A DNA stretch of 64,000 nucleotides. Origin: Butyricicoccus pullicaecorum (GTDB lineage: Bacteria; Bacillota; Clostridia; Oscillospirales; Butyricicoccaceae). The translations under genes and the position numbers were made by a program. The notes beneath the pieces were generated by a model that was given only the letters and a program-made list of their open reading frames with translations, was not told the DNA's origin and did not search any database. Shown in pieces: positions 26,062 to 33,320 of the stretch. Every line of letters starts with the position of its first letter. Within the stretch, counting starts at the first letter, position 1. The stretch lies in the NCBI GenBank assembly GCA_018365995.1, contig JAGZIY010000008.1, positions 19,636 through 83,635 of the forward strand. The letters run 5' to 3'.

Positions 26062-27186
26062 TTACAAGTAGACGCGCGGGATCCGGTTTGAAACCGCACA
26101 CAGCACCTCATAGGAAATGGTGCCCGCCGCCTGTGCCAGCGTTTCCGCCGTGACGGCTGCATCGCCAAAAACGGTCACGATATCTCCACGCGCCGCACGC
26201 ACGTGTGCAGGCAGGCATACCATAAGCATATCCATACACACACGTCCAATCACCGGAACCGCCTGCCCATCAATCACAACAGATGCCTTTCCTGAGCCTG
26301 CACGCAGAAATCCATCTGCATAGCCAATGGCAACCACAGCCTCACGGATTGGTTCCTTGGTCTTGTATGTACAGCCATAGCTGACAAGCCGCCCCGCCTC
26401 CAGCTCACGCACCTGTACGACATGGGTTTTGACGGTCATGACAGGCCGCACGCCAATGCGCACCGGATTGCTGGGATCTGGCTGATAACCATAGAGGATA
26501 ATCCCCGCACGCACCATATCCAGATAGCTGTCTGCATATTGTATGACACCGCCGCTGTTGGCACAGTGCTTGATTGGAATGGCAAGCCCTGCCTGCTCCA
26601 GCCCATCGCAGACCGCGCGAAACAGTGCAAGCTGCTGCCTTGTGAACGCAGTATCCTGCTCCGACGCGGTATCCGAAACGGCAAAATGGGTAAATGCACC
26701 ATCTACCTGCAGCCCGGGCAGCTTGGCAATCTCCAAAAGTGCGTCGATGGTTTGCTGTGTATGATGCGCCGGAAAGCCCAGACGTGACATGCCAGTATCC
26801 AGCGTAAAATGGATCTTGATCGGCTTTCCCTCTGCGCAAGCCGCTTTGGAAAACAATTCAGCCGTCTCACGGTCATAGACCGGCACGGTGATATCATGCC
26901 GAACGACCGCAGGCATATCGGCTTCATCGACATATCCCAAAATCAAAATGGGTGCACGGATTCCAGCCGCACGCAGTTCCAGCGCCTCGTCTCCAGTAGC
27001 AACACCAAAATATGCCGCACCGCGCCGTTCCAGACAATGTGCCACCGGCACCGCTCCATGTCCATAGGCATTCGCCTTGACAATACATAGTACCGGACGA
27101 TCCGCATGCTTTTGTATCACATCAAAATTATGCTCAAGCGCAGATAAATCGATCTCCGCCCAAGCGCGATTCTGGTTCATTCCCAT
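26062..27186 (-). CDS. alr: Alanine racemase
   Basis: A PLP enzyme of 374 aa that makes D-alanine for peptidoglycan. The PLP lysine is K37 in VKANAYGHGAV. The second catalytic Tyr lies in the C-terminal domain near VSYGCTYKTKE, and the C-terminal sheet has RVCMDMLMV. AAGGAG lies seven bases before the ATG at 27186. It sits 11 bases after a GerS-like lipoprotein gene. The alr2-gerS pairing is known in Clostridioides difficile, where the lipoprotein acts in spore germination. Confidence 0.95.
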   Translation of the reverse strand: MGMNQNRAWAEIDLSALEHNFDVIQKHADRPVLCIVKANAYGHGAVPVAHCLERRGAAYFGVATGDEALELRAAGIRAPILILGYVDEADMPAVVRHDITVPVYDRETAELFSKAACAEGKPIKIHFTLDTGMSRLGFPAHHTQQTIDALLEIAKLPGLQVDGAFTHFAVSDTASEQDTAFTRQQLALFRAVCDGLEQAGLAIPIKHCANSGGVIQYADSYLDMVRAGIILYGYQPDPSNPVRIGVRPVMTVKTHVVQVRELEAGRLVSYGCTYKTKEPIREAVVAIGYADGFLRAGSGKASVVIDGQAVPVIGRVCMDMLMVCLPAHVRAARGDIVTVFGDAAVTAETLAQAAGTISYEVLCAVSNRIPRVYL

Positions 27187-27197
27187 GTTGGTTCTCC

Positions 27198-27803
27198 TTA
27201 ACTCTGCTCGAATTGCTCAAAAAACAGTGTCACCCGCTTTTGCCCGTCACAGTATAGTTCGGCGCACAGCGGCGTCATGGTGTCCGGCTCCAGCCAGACG
27301 GTCTTGGAAATTTTGGGCTGCACATCCATGGTTTCATAATGCAGGCTGACCGCCTGCACCCCATCTATGGTATCCTTACCAATTTCAGTCGGCTCTCCGG
27401 TGCAAAGGTCGTACACAAGATCTGCAATAGAATCCACAGGGGTGAGCCCCGCAATGGCATCTCGCCCAAACTCCAGTGCAGCGTCCCGATATTGCAGGGT
27501 AAAGTCCTGCTGCCCGGCAATTTCCACCTGTACTCCGGCAATGGCTTCCGGTTCGGTCACTGTCAGCAAATCATTATCTTCTTTATTATACTCGTAATCG
27601 ACGCGGTATTCCAGCGCAGATTGTCCAAAATCGCATAAAATTTTGACTTTCATCTGTGCTGTCTGCAAGTCCTCAAAGTGCCCGCGCACAGTTTCTCCGG
27701 CTGGCGGTGCCGATTTTCCGCACCCACTGAGAAAAACCGCGAGCACTACACATAATATTCCATGTTTCAAGCAGTCCCACACCCTTTCTTTTTGTTCCAT
27801 CAT
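27198..27803 (-). CDS. GerS/LolA-like lipoprotein
   Basis: A 201-aa lipoprotein with lipobox LSGC at residues about 23-26. The mature part has the LolA-like beta-sheet layout: LQTAQMKVKILCDF at the start, AALEFGRDAI in the middle and VWLEPDTMTPLCAELY near the end. Position directly before alr and fold type resemble GerS of Clostridioides difficile, a germination lipoprotein. The start is uncertain: the ATG at 27803 has no strong ribosome-binding site, a second ATG follows at 27800 and a TTG lies at 27839. If it is GerS, a spore cortex role would be expected; this is inference. Confidence 0.7.
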   Translation of the reverse strand: MMEQKERVWDCLKHGILCVVLAVFLSGCGKSAPPAGETVRGHFEDLQTAQMKVKILCDFGQSALEYRVDYEYNKEDNDLLTVTEPEAIAGVQVEIAGQQDFTLQYRDAALEFGRDAIAGLTPVDSIADLVYDLCTGEPTEIGKDTIDGVQAVSLHYETMDVQPKISKTVWLEPDTMTPLCAELYCDGQKRVTLFFEQFEQS

Positions 27804-27922
27804 ACTGGGCGCTCTGCGCCGCCTCAGCCCGCTCAGCAACCCCTGTACCTACTGTATCTCTATGTACATCTGGGTATTGGATATACCCTTTTGCAAAATT
27901 TTCAATTTTTTCAAAAATACCG

Positions 27923-27951
27923 TTGACAAAAGCTTTGCAAGCCGATATAAT
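27923..27951 (+). promoter_or_regulatory. tRNA-Pro(CGG) promoter
   Basis: TTGACA (27923-27928), 17-nt spacer, TATAAT (27946-27951), both consensus. Confidence 0.92.
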
Positions 27952-27983
27952 AAAGAAGCTGTCAATAAACGACATATCAAAAT

Positions 27984-28060
27984 CGAGGTGTGGCTCAGCT
28001 TGGTAGAGCGCTTCGTTCGGGACGAAGAGGCCGCAGGTTCGAATCCTGTCACCTCGACCA
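27984..28060 (+). tRNA. tRNA-Pro (anticodon CGG)
   Basis: Acceptor CGAGGTG/CACCTCG. The anticodon stem CTTCG/CGAAG encloses TTCGGGA, so the anticodon is CGG. The T loop GGTTCGAATCC and an encoded CCA are present. It shares the acceptor and T arm with the tRNA-Pro(TGG) at 10674. Confidence 0.95.
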
Positions 28061-28062
28061 TC

Positions 28063-28093
28063 AAAAGGAACTGCAAATGCAGTTCCTTTTTTT
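28063..28093 (+). terminator. Terminator after tRNA-Pro(CGG)
   Basis: AAAAGGAACTGCA and TGCAGTTCCTTTT form a 13-bp stem followed by more T. Confidence 0.92.
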
Positions 28094-28155
28094 CTGTCTG
28101 CAAAAAACGTGTCGCGCTCCCGCAAAGCGTATCAAAATTTCGTAAAAAAAATTAC

Positions 28156-28184
28156 TTGACAAAGCGCCATTCCTGTATTACACT
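28156..28184 (+). promoter_or_regulatory. Promoter of the T-box/trpB2 unit
   Basis: TTGACA (28156-28161), 17-nt spacer, TACACT (28179-28184). Confidence 0.75.
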
Positions 28185-28190
28185 TGACTA

Positions 28191-28486
28191 AACTAATAAA
28201 CCGTTGAAGAAGAAGAGTAACCAAGGATTTGATGTTTTCCAGAGAGCCGCGGCAGGTGAGAGCGCGGCAAACAGCAGCTTGGCGAATGGGCTTCCGAGGG
28301 CATAGCGAACAGACACCATGTCTTAGTAGTGCGACGGGATCTCCACCCGTTATCAAGGGAGTTTGCATTCGTAGTTTCGGCTGCAAAATGAGTGGACGTA
28401 TTTTTTCGTCAATCCGGGTGGCACCGCAGAGGTTTTCACAAGCCTTTGTCCCAGAGAAATCTTTCTTGGGGACAAAGGCTTTTTCT
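28191..28486 (+). promoter_or_regulatory. T-box leader, predicted specifier TGG (tryptophan)
   Basis: The conserved T-box core GGGTGGCACCGC (28416-28427) can pair with uncharged tRNA through TGGC. A rho-independent hairpin follows: AGCCTTTGTCCC (28441-28452) with its complement ending at 28480 and TTTTT. Upstream, the stem I region ends in GCGAATGGGCTTCCGAG, where TGG (28287-28289) sits at the usual specifier position. A Trp specifier fits the downstream TrpB-type gene. The RNA would start near 28191. Confidence 0.88.
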
Positions 28487-28521
28487 TTTTCCCCACACAA
28501 TGTAAAAGGAGTGTGCAAACC

Positions 28522-29901
28522 ATGTCTCAGATTCCACATCGTCTCTATCTCACCGAAGAACAACTTCCCAAGCAGTGGTTCAACCTGCGCGCCGTGATGC
28601 CCGAGCAGCCCGACCCTATGCTGCACCCTGCGACGGGCAAGCCTATCACGGAAAGCGATCTTTCTCCGATTTTCTGCGAGGAACTGGCACGTCAGGAGCT
28701 GGATGGCACCACAGAATTTATAGATATTCCAGAAGAAATTCAGGAAATTTATAAAATGTACCGTCCCTCTCCCCTGATTCGCGCCTACGCACTCGAAAAG
28801 GCGCTGGATACCCCCGCAAAAATCTACTACAAATTTGAGGGCAATAACACCTCCGGCTCACATAAGCTCAACTCTGCCATTGCGCAGGCATACTATGCCA
28901 AGCAGCAAGGACTTTCCGGTGTGACCACGGAAACGGGTGCCGGTCAGTGGGGCACTGCACTCAGCGAGGCATGCAGCTATTTCGGACTGACCTGTGATGT
29001 CTTTATGGTCAAATGCTCGTATGAGCAAAAGCCCTTCCGCAAATCGGTCATGCGCGTCTTTGATGCGTCCATTACCCCGTCCCCCTCTATGACCACCAAG
29101 GTCGGTCGACAGATTTTGTCACAGACCCCTGACACGACCGGAAGTCTTGGCTGTGCCATTTCAGAGGCTGTGGAGGCCGCTATAGAAAGCGGCGGCAGCA
29201 AGCGCTATGTGCTGGGCTCGGTGCTCAATCAGGTTCTTTTGCACCAGTCCGTTATCGGGCTGGAGACCCAAACTGCGATGGAGCAGCTCGGTGAATACCC
29301 CGATATCGTCATCGGCTGTGCCGGCGGCGGCTCCAATCTCGGCGGGCTGATTGCTCCCTTCATGGCAGATAAGCTGCGCGGGCTTCGAAACCCGCGTATC
29401 CTCGCAGCCGAACCTGCGTCCTGTCCGTCTTTGACCCGCGGTAAATATGCGTATGATTTCTGCGACACCGGCAAGGTCACGCCGCTGTCCCGTATGTATA
29501 CACTGGGCTCGGGCTTTATCCCCTCCGCCAACCATGCAGGCGGTCTGCGTTATCACGGCATGAGCCCCATTCTCTCCAAACTCTATCATGATGGGTATAT
29601 GGAGGCAGCTGCTTATGAGCAGTCCCGTGTATTTGAGGCAGCCGTTCTGTTCGCAAAACGTGAAACCATTCTGCCTGCACCGGAATCCGCTCACGCAATC
29701 CGCGCCGCAATCGACGAGGCACTGCGCTGCAAGGAATCCGGACAATCCAAGACCATTCTGTTCGGTCTTACAGGCACAGGATATTTTGATATGTTTGCAT
29801 ATGAAAGCTATCTCAGCGGCACCATGCAGGACTATATCCCCACCGATGCAGAACTGCAGCAGGGCTTTGATTCTCTGCCGGAGATCCCGCAGAATTCATA
29901 G
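28522..29901 (+). CDS. TrpB2-type tryptophan synthase beta-like enzyme
   Basis: A 459-aa PLP enzyme of the TrpB2 class, longer than TrpB1 and usually encoded away from trpA. It condenses indole (or a related nucleophile) with serine or phosphoserine. The PLP lysine is K115 in SGSHKLNSA; GAGQWGTAL, the phosphate-binding GCAGGGSNLGG and the C-terminal GLTGTGYFD are clear. AAGGAG lies ten bases before the ATG at 28522. No trpA or other trp gene is nearby, yet the T-box ties expression to tryptophan charging, so the enzyme likely salvages indole to Trp. The family is sometimes called TrpB-like only, so this role is probable rather than proven. Confidence 0.92.
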   Translation: MSQIPHRLYLTEEQLPKQWFNLRAVMPEQPDPMLHPATGKPITESDLSPIFCEELARQELDGTTEFIDIPEEIQEIYKMYRPSPLIRAYALEKALDTPAKIYYKFEGNNTSGSHKLNSAIAQAYYAKQQGLSGVTTETGAGQWGTALSEACSYFGLTCDVFMVKCSYEQKPFRKSVMRVFDASITPSPSMTTKVGRQILSQTPDTTGSLGCAISEAVEAAIESGGSKRYVLGSVLNQVLLHQSVIGLETQTAMEQLGEYPDIVIGCAGGGSNLGGLIAPFMADKLRGLRNPRILAAEPASCPSLTRGKYAYDFCDTGKVTPLSRMYTLGSGFIPSANHAGGLRYHGMSPILSKLYHDGYMEAAAYEQSRVFEAAVLFAKRETILPAPESAHAIRAAIDEALRCKESGQSKTILFGLTGTGYFDMFAYESYLSGTMQDYIPTDAELQQGFDSLPEIPQNS

Positions 29902-29954
29902 CCAGAACACCAATATATCCTTTTGCAAGACAGGACTTAAATTTTACGCAGCAA

Positions 29955-29994
29955 AATGCCCGAGATCGCTCATTGATGCGCGGTTTCGGGCATT
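29955..29994. repeat. Long-stem hairpin element, copy A (terminator-like)
   Basis: AATGCCCGA (29955-29963) pairs with TCGGGCATT (29986-29994). The 40-base element shares its loop CATTGAT and outer stem with copy B at 41737-41776. It lies between convergent genes. T-tracts are weak. Confidence 0.75.
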
Positions 29995-30081
29995 CTTCGT
30001 CCAAAGCACGTTGCGCGGCGGACGCCTCAAAAAACGGAACTTTTCGGTGGGTGTGGTACATCGAAAACAGATGCGCCCCTT

Positions 30082-30948
30082 TTATGCAGGCTGTTTCTTG
30101 TTATACAGGAACATGGCAACAGATACGCCGCAAATGATGCAGTAACCCAACACACTGAGCCAGTCTGGAATCTGCCCAAACAAAAGAAAGCCCAAAACAG
30201 CGGCAAAGACCACCTGCGAATAATCAAACACAGAAATTTCACGCGCTGGTGCATTGGCATAAGCAGCAGTAATGGAAAACTGTCCGCCGGCAGCAGCCAG
30301 ACCCGCACCCAGCAGCATCAACACCTGTGTTCCTGTCATGGGCTCACCATAGAGCAGCAGCCATGGCACCAGCACCAGACAGGAGAATCCGGAAAAGAAG
30401 CACACAATATAGGCGCTGTGCTCTCCGCGCTGTGTAAGCGCACGCACTGCGGTGTAGGCAGCCCCCGCACATATGCCGCCGCACAGCCCTATGAGGGCGG
30501 GGAAAAACGCCGTTAAGTCAAAGCTCGGCTTGATGATGCACAGTGCACCGACAAAGGCGGTGCAAATGCCAAGTGCCTGAACTGGTGTTACCTTTTCATG
30601 CAAAAACCAAAGCGAAAACAGGATTGCTGCAAAGGGAGAGAGCTTATTGAGCATAGAGGCATCTGACAGCAGCAGATGGTCGATTGCATAATAATTACAC
30701 AGGATTCCAATGGTACCAAAGCCCGCACGCACGAGCAGCAGCGGCAGATTTCCCTTTTGCCAGATAAAATCCCCACGCTCGCGCAGCAGCACAAAGATTG
30801 CAAACACAAGTGCAACCGCATTGCGGAAAAAACTCTTTTGCATAGAAGGCAGGTCGCCTGCCAAGCGCACAAAAACATTCATAAGCGCAAAGCAGAACGC
30901 CGAACACAGAATAAACAGGATTCCTTTGGTCTTTTTGCTGAGATTCAT
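30082..30948 (-). CDS. DMT-superfamily (EamA) transporter
   Basis: A 288-aa membrane protein with ten predicted helices in two EamA repeats, of the drug/metabolite transporter superfamily. The repeats begin near GILFILCSAFCFALMNVFVRL and GLCGGICAGAAYTAVRAL. Substrates of this group vary widely and cannot be named. AGGAGG lies six bases before the ATG at 30948; the ten extra codons upstream carry no site. Its start is about 490 bases from the divergent folT gene. Confidence 0.9.
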   Translation of the reverse strand: MNLSKKTKGILFILCSAFCFALMNVFVRLAGDLPSMQKSFFRNAVALVFAIFVLLRERGDFIWQKGNLPLLLVRAGFGTIGILCNYYAIDHLLLSDASMLNKLSPFAAILFSLWFLHEKVTPVQALGICTAFVGALCIIKPSFDLTAFFPALIGLCGGICAGAAYTAVRALTQRGEHSAYIVCFFSGFSCLVLVPWLLLYGEPMTGTQVLMLLGAGLAAAGGQFSITAAYANAPAREISVFDYSQVVFAAVLGFLLFGQIPDWLSVLGYCIICGVSVAMFLYNKKQPA

Positions 30949-31100
30949 AAGTAACCTCCTAAAATGATTTTCTTTCATTTTCTATGATACCATGTATTCC
31001 AGATACTGACCAGTTCGATTTGCCCGTCCAACCAAAATGAATGTCAAAAATTCGTAAATATTCTCTTTCGAAATCGCGAAAAACGGGCAGGCGGTTTTTT

Positions 31101-31180
31101 TGCGGCTCCGCTTTTGTGTGCCTTTCCTTTCCTCGTCTAACCTAATCTGATCTATCCTTTCCTATCCTACCCTCGTCTGG
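31101..31180. other. Pyrimidine-rich short repeats in the DMT/folT intergenic region
   Basis: The plus strand is almost pure C/T with repeated units: CCTCGTCT occurs twice (near 31131 and 31171), and CCTTTCCT and related units recur. It may be part of the DMT leader on the minus strand. The remainder of 30949-31100 holds nothing I recognise. Confidence 0.4.
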
Positions 31181-31183
31181 GGC

Positions 31184-31205
31184 GACCATTGGTCGACCAA
31201 TGGTC
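31184..31205. promoter_or_regulatory. Perfect 22-bp palindrome, possible operator
   Basis: Each half is GACCATTGGTC, read identically on the other strand with no spacer. It ends 27 bases before the -35 of the folT promoter, in the divergent DMT/folT region. A dimeric regulator is expected to bind; which one is unknown. Confidence 0.6.
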
Positions 31206-31232
31206 AACCATCGAAAGAATGGTGATATTTTC

Positions 31233-31260
31233 TTGACAAACGCAGGATATGGACTACAAT
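31233..31260 (+). promoter_or_regulatory. folT promoter
   Basis: TTGACA (31233-31238), 16-nt spacer, TACAAT (31255-31260), just upstream of the riboswitch. Confidence 0.8.
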
Positions 31261-31271
31261 AAAATATGAAA

Positions 31272-31372
31272 GCAGAGTAGATTGCTGTGCGTGAAGTGCT
31301 GTCGGAACGGGGAGTTGTCCGATAGACGAAAGGAAGGATTTTTCCTGCGGTACAGCGGTCGCATCCCGCTGC
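31272..31372 (+). promoter_or_regulatory. Tetrahydrofolate (THF) riboswitch
   Basis: The conserved THF-I core blocks occur in order: GCAGAGTAGA at the start, GCGTGAAGTG about 18 bases later, and GCATCCCGCTGC at the end. P1 closes with GCAG/CTGC. The downstream gene encodes the folate ECF component FolT, the usual target. The likely effect is shut-off of translation when reduced folate is bound, since the start codon lies 67 bases beyond the aptamer with no clear terminator between. Confidence 0.88.
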
Positions 31373-31439
31373 ACACAATTTCAGAGCGGTCATACCTCTT
31401 GAAAATGCGTGCATTCAAATTTTCTGGAGGTGTCTTTTT

Positions 31440-32012
31440 ATGGAAAAACAAAAAAATGTGTTTCGCCGCTCCCTTGACGAACTCAAATCCCCGCGCACGC
31501 TGGTCATTACCGCCATGCTCATTGCGCTCAATCTGGTCTTTGACCTCACCGGACTCAAGATTTATATCACGCCGGAAACGCGCATCTCAGTCGGCTTTGT
31601 GTGCAATGCCTCGGTCGGTATGCTCTACGGTCCAGCCGTCGGCATGATGACAGGATTTTGTACCGATATCCTTGGTTTTCTGCTAAGCCCCAACAATCCC
31701 AGCGGATACTTCCCCGGGTATACACTGACAGCGATTACAGGCGGTCTTCTCTATGGTCTTTGGCTGTATAAGGGACGTCCTTCTATTGCCCGCTGCATCG
31801 GTGCAAAGCTGTGTGTAAATTTTTTCTGCAATATCCTGCTCAATACCTTGTGGAGTGCCATTCTCTTTCAAAAAGGCTTCTGGGTGCTGCTCCCCGGCAG
31901 GCTCATGAAAAACATCTTTCTACTACCCTTTGAGGTTGCCCTGCTGTGGATAGTAGCAAATGTTGTGCTTCGGCAATTCCGCAGAGTATTTTCAGGTTCT
32001 GTCAGTTCCTGA
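31440..32012 (+). CDS. folT: Folate ECF transporter substrate-binding subunit
   Basis: A 190-aa S-component with about six hydrophobic helices. Early in the chain PRTLVITAMLIALNLVFDL is followed by ISVGFVCNASVGMLYGPAVGMMTGFCTDILGF, a pattern shared by FolT proteins. It captures folate outside and works with the shared EcfAA'T module encoded elsewhere. The THF riboswitch upstream supports the assignment strongly. GGAGGTG lies before the ATG. A hairpin terminator follows the stop. Confidence 0.92.
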   Translation: MEKQKNVFRRSLDELKSPRTLVITAMLIALNLVFDLTGLKIYITPETRISVGFVCNASVGMLYGPAVGMMTGFCTDILGFLLSPNNPSGYFPGYTLTAITGGLLYGLWLYKGRPSIARCIGAKLCVNFFCNILLNTLWSAILFQKGFWVLLPGRLMKNIFLLPFEVALLWIVANVVLRQFRRVFSGSVSS

Positions 32013-32021
32013 ACCTATAAG

Positions 32022-32051
32022 TCCCCTGATTTTAGTTTTCAGGGGATTTTT
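32022..32051 (+). terminator. Terminator of folT
   Basis: TCCCCTGA (32022-32029) pairs with TCAGGGGA (32039-32046), followed by TTTTT. Confidence 0.88.
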
Positions 32052-32084
32052 CGTGCTATTTCCCGCCTTTTTCCTCAAGAAACA

Positions 32085-32114
32085 CTTTACAACCAGTAAT
32101 AATATGGGTATAAT
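32085..32114 (+). promoter_or_regulatory. Promoter of the XRE regulator gene
   Basis: TTTACA (32085-32090), 18-nt spacer, TATAAT (32109-32114). Confidence 0.65.
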
Positions 32115-32145
32115 ATATATACTTTTATGACGGAGTTTGACGAAG

Positions 32146-32862
32146 ATGGCAAGTGACTTTTCAAGAACCCTTGCGCTGTTGCGCCGTGAAAAGAAAATAA
32201 GCCAACGCACCGCGGCAACCGATTTGGGCGTATCGCAGGCGTTGCTCAGTCACTATGAGAACGGACTGCGTGAGCCCGGGCTCAGCTTTGTTGTGCGCGC
32301 AGCGGACTACTATGGCGTATCCTGTGACTATCTGCTGGGACGCTCCATGGCGCGTGACGGCTCCTCTGTACCAGCTGTCAGACTGCACGATGCCTGTGCC
32401 GACGGTGCCGGCAATCCGGAAAACCCGTTTCTCCTGCATCGCCGTCTGGTGGTCAATGCAGCTGCCCTGCTATTCGATATCTCCGAAAAGGCAGGCTCTG
32501 AACAGCTGTCCTCGGAGATTGCAACCTATTTGTCTATGGCGATTTATAAGGTATTTCGTTACCTCTATGCCGCCGACCCCGGCGGAGTCGAGGAGGCGTT
32601 CCGCACGGCAAGTGAACACTTTGACTGCCTGTGCAACGCGCAGATGAACCTCAGTGAACTGCGGATCCGTGCCGCTGCAAAGGGTCTGGGCGGCTTCGGA
32701 CTGGAACGCGAGGAACTTCAGCTGCCTTCTCTCCAGCCCGCCGATCTCGCACGCAATTTCCCCAATCTGTCCTCATCTATGCTGACCCTGCTGCAAGCCG
32801 TTGCAGACCATATTACCCCATTCGAAACCGCACGTCCATCTGCCGACAAGCGCGGCAAATGA
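32146..32862 (+). CDS. XRE-family helix-turn-helix regulator
   Basis: A 238-aa DNA-binding protein. The HTH spans about residues 6-62: LALLRREKKISQRTAATDLGVSQALLSHYENGLREPGLSFVVRAADYYGVSCDYLLGR. The C-terminal 170 residues are helical, with no recognised enzyme or ligand domain. Its target is unknown; it is separated from folT by a terminator and has its own promoter. ATG at 32146 is favoured because CGGAG lies ten bases upstream; a TTG three codons earlier is too close to it. Confidence 0.88.
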   Translation: MASDFSRTLALLRREKKISQRTAATDLGVSQALLSHYENGLREPGLSFVVRAADYYGVSCDYLLGRSMARDGSSVPAVRLHDACADGAGNPENPFLLHRRLVVNAAALLFDISEKAGSEQLSSEIATYLSMAIYKVFRYLYAADPGGVEEAFRTASEHFDCLCNAQMNLSELRIRAAAKGLGGFGLEREELQLPSLQPADLARNFPNLSSSMLTLLQAVADHITPFETARPSADKRGK

Positions 32863-32898
32863 TACATTGAATTTTTTTGAGAAATTATCAAAAACTTG

Positions 32899-32927
32899 TT
32901 GACACAGAGCGCTTTTCATGATATTAT
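32899..32927 (+). promoter_or_regulatory. Promoter of the tRNA-Thr/tRNA-Tyr cluster
   Basis: TTGACA (32899-32904), 17-nt spacer, TATTAT (32922-32927); TATAAT overlaps it three bases further on. Confidence 0.85.
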
Positions 32928-32978
32928 AATACACGTCGCTGAGCTAAATCGTTCGCACAGCGGCATCAAGATGAAAAT

Positions 32979-33054
32979 GCTGGTGTAGCTCAGTTGGTAG
33001 AGCAGCTGATTTGTAATCAGCAGGTCGGGGGTTCAAGTCCGTCCACCAGCTCCA
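32979..33054 (+). tRNA. tRNA-Thr (anticodon TGT)
   Basis: GCTGGTG pairs with CACCAGC in the acceptor stem. The anticodon stem GCTGA/TCAGC encloses TTTGTAA, so the anticodon is TGT. CCA is encoded at 33052-33054. Confidence 0.95.
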
Positions 33055-33076
33055 CTTTCATCACAAAATTTTATAT

Positions 33077-33161
33077 GGGAGGTTTCCCGAGTGGCCAAAG
33101 GGAACAGACTGTAAATCTGTCGTCTATGACTTCGATGGTTCGAATCCATCACCTCCCACCA
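33077..33161 (+). tRNA. tRNA-Tyr (anticodon GTA), copy 1
   Basis: GGGAGGT/ACCTCCC acceptor, long variable arm, ACAGA/TCTGT anticodon stem around CTGTAAA and an encoded CCA. It is identical base for base to copy 2 at 33236. Confidence 0.95.
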
Positions 33162-33235
33162 TTTCTTTAGATACCGTATGGTATCTATTCTATTCTCTGC
33201 ATAAGTTTTGATTTTGCGTGATATCAACTTTATAC

Positions 33236-33320
33236 GGGAGGTTTCCCGAGTGGCCAAAGGGAACAGACTGTAAATCTGTCGTCTATGACTTCGATGGTTC
33301 GAATCCATCACCTCCCACCA
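33236..33320 (+). tRNA. tRNA-Tyr (anticodon GTA), copy 2
   Basis: Same 85-base sequence as copy 1, 74 bases downstream. The spacer has a small AGATACC/GGTATCT hairpin but no promoter, so the cluster is probably one transcript. Confidence 0.95.

Noticed and set aside
27673..28125. Minus-strand frames across tRNA-Pro(CGG) ending in GDRIRTCGLF
   Set aside because: They are antisense translations of the tRNA, with no ribosome-binding site.
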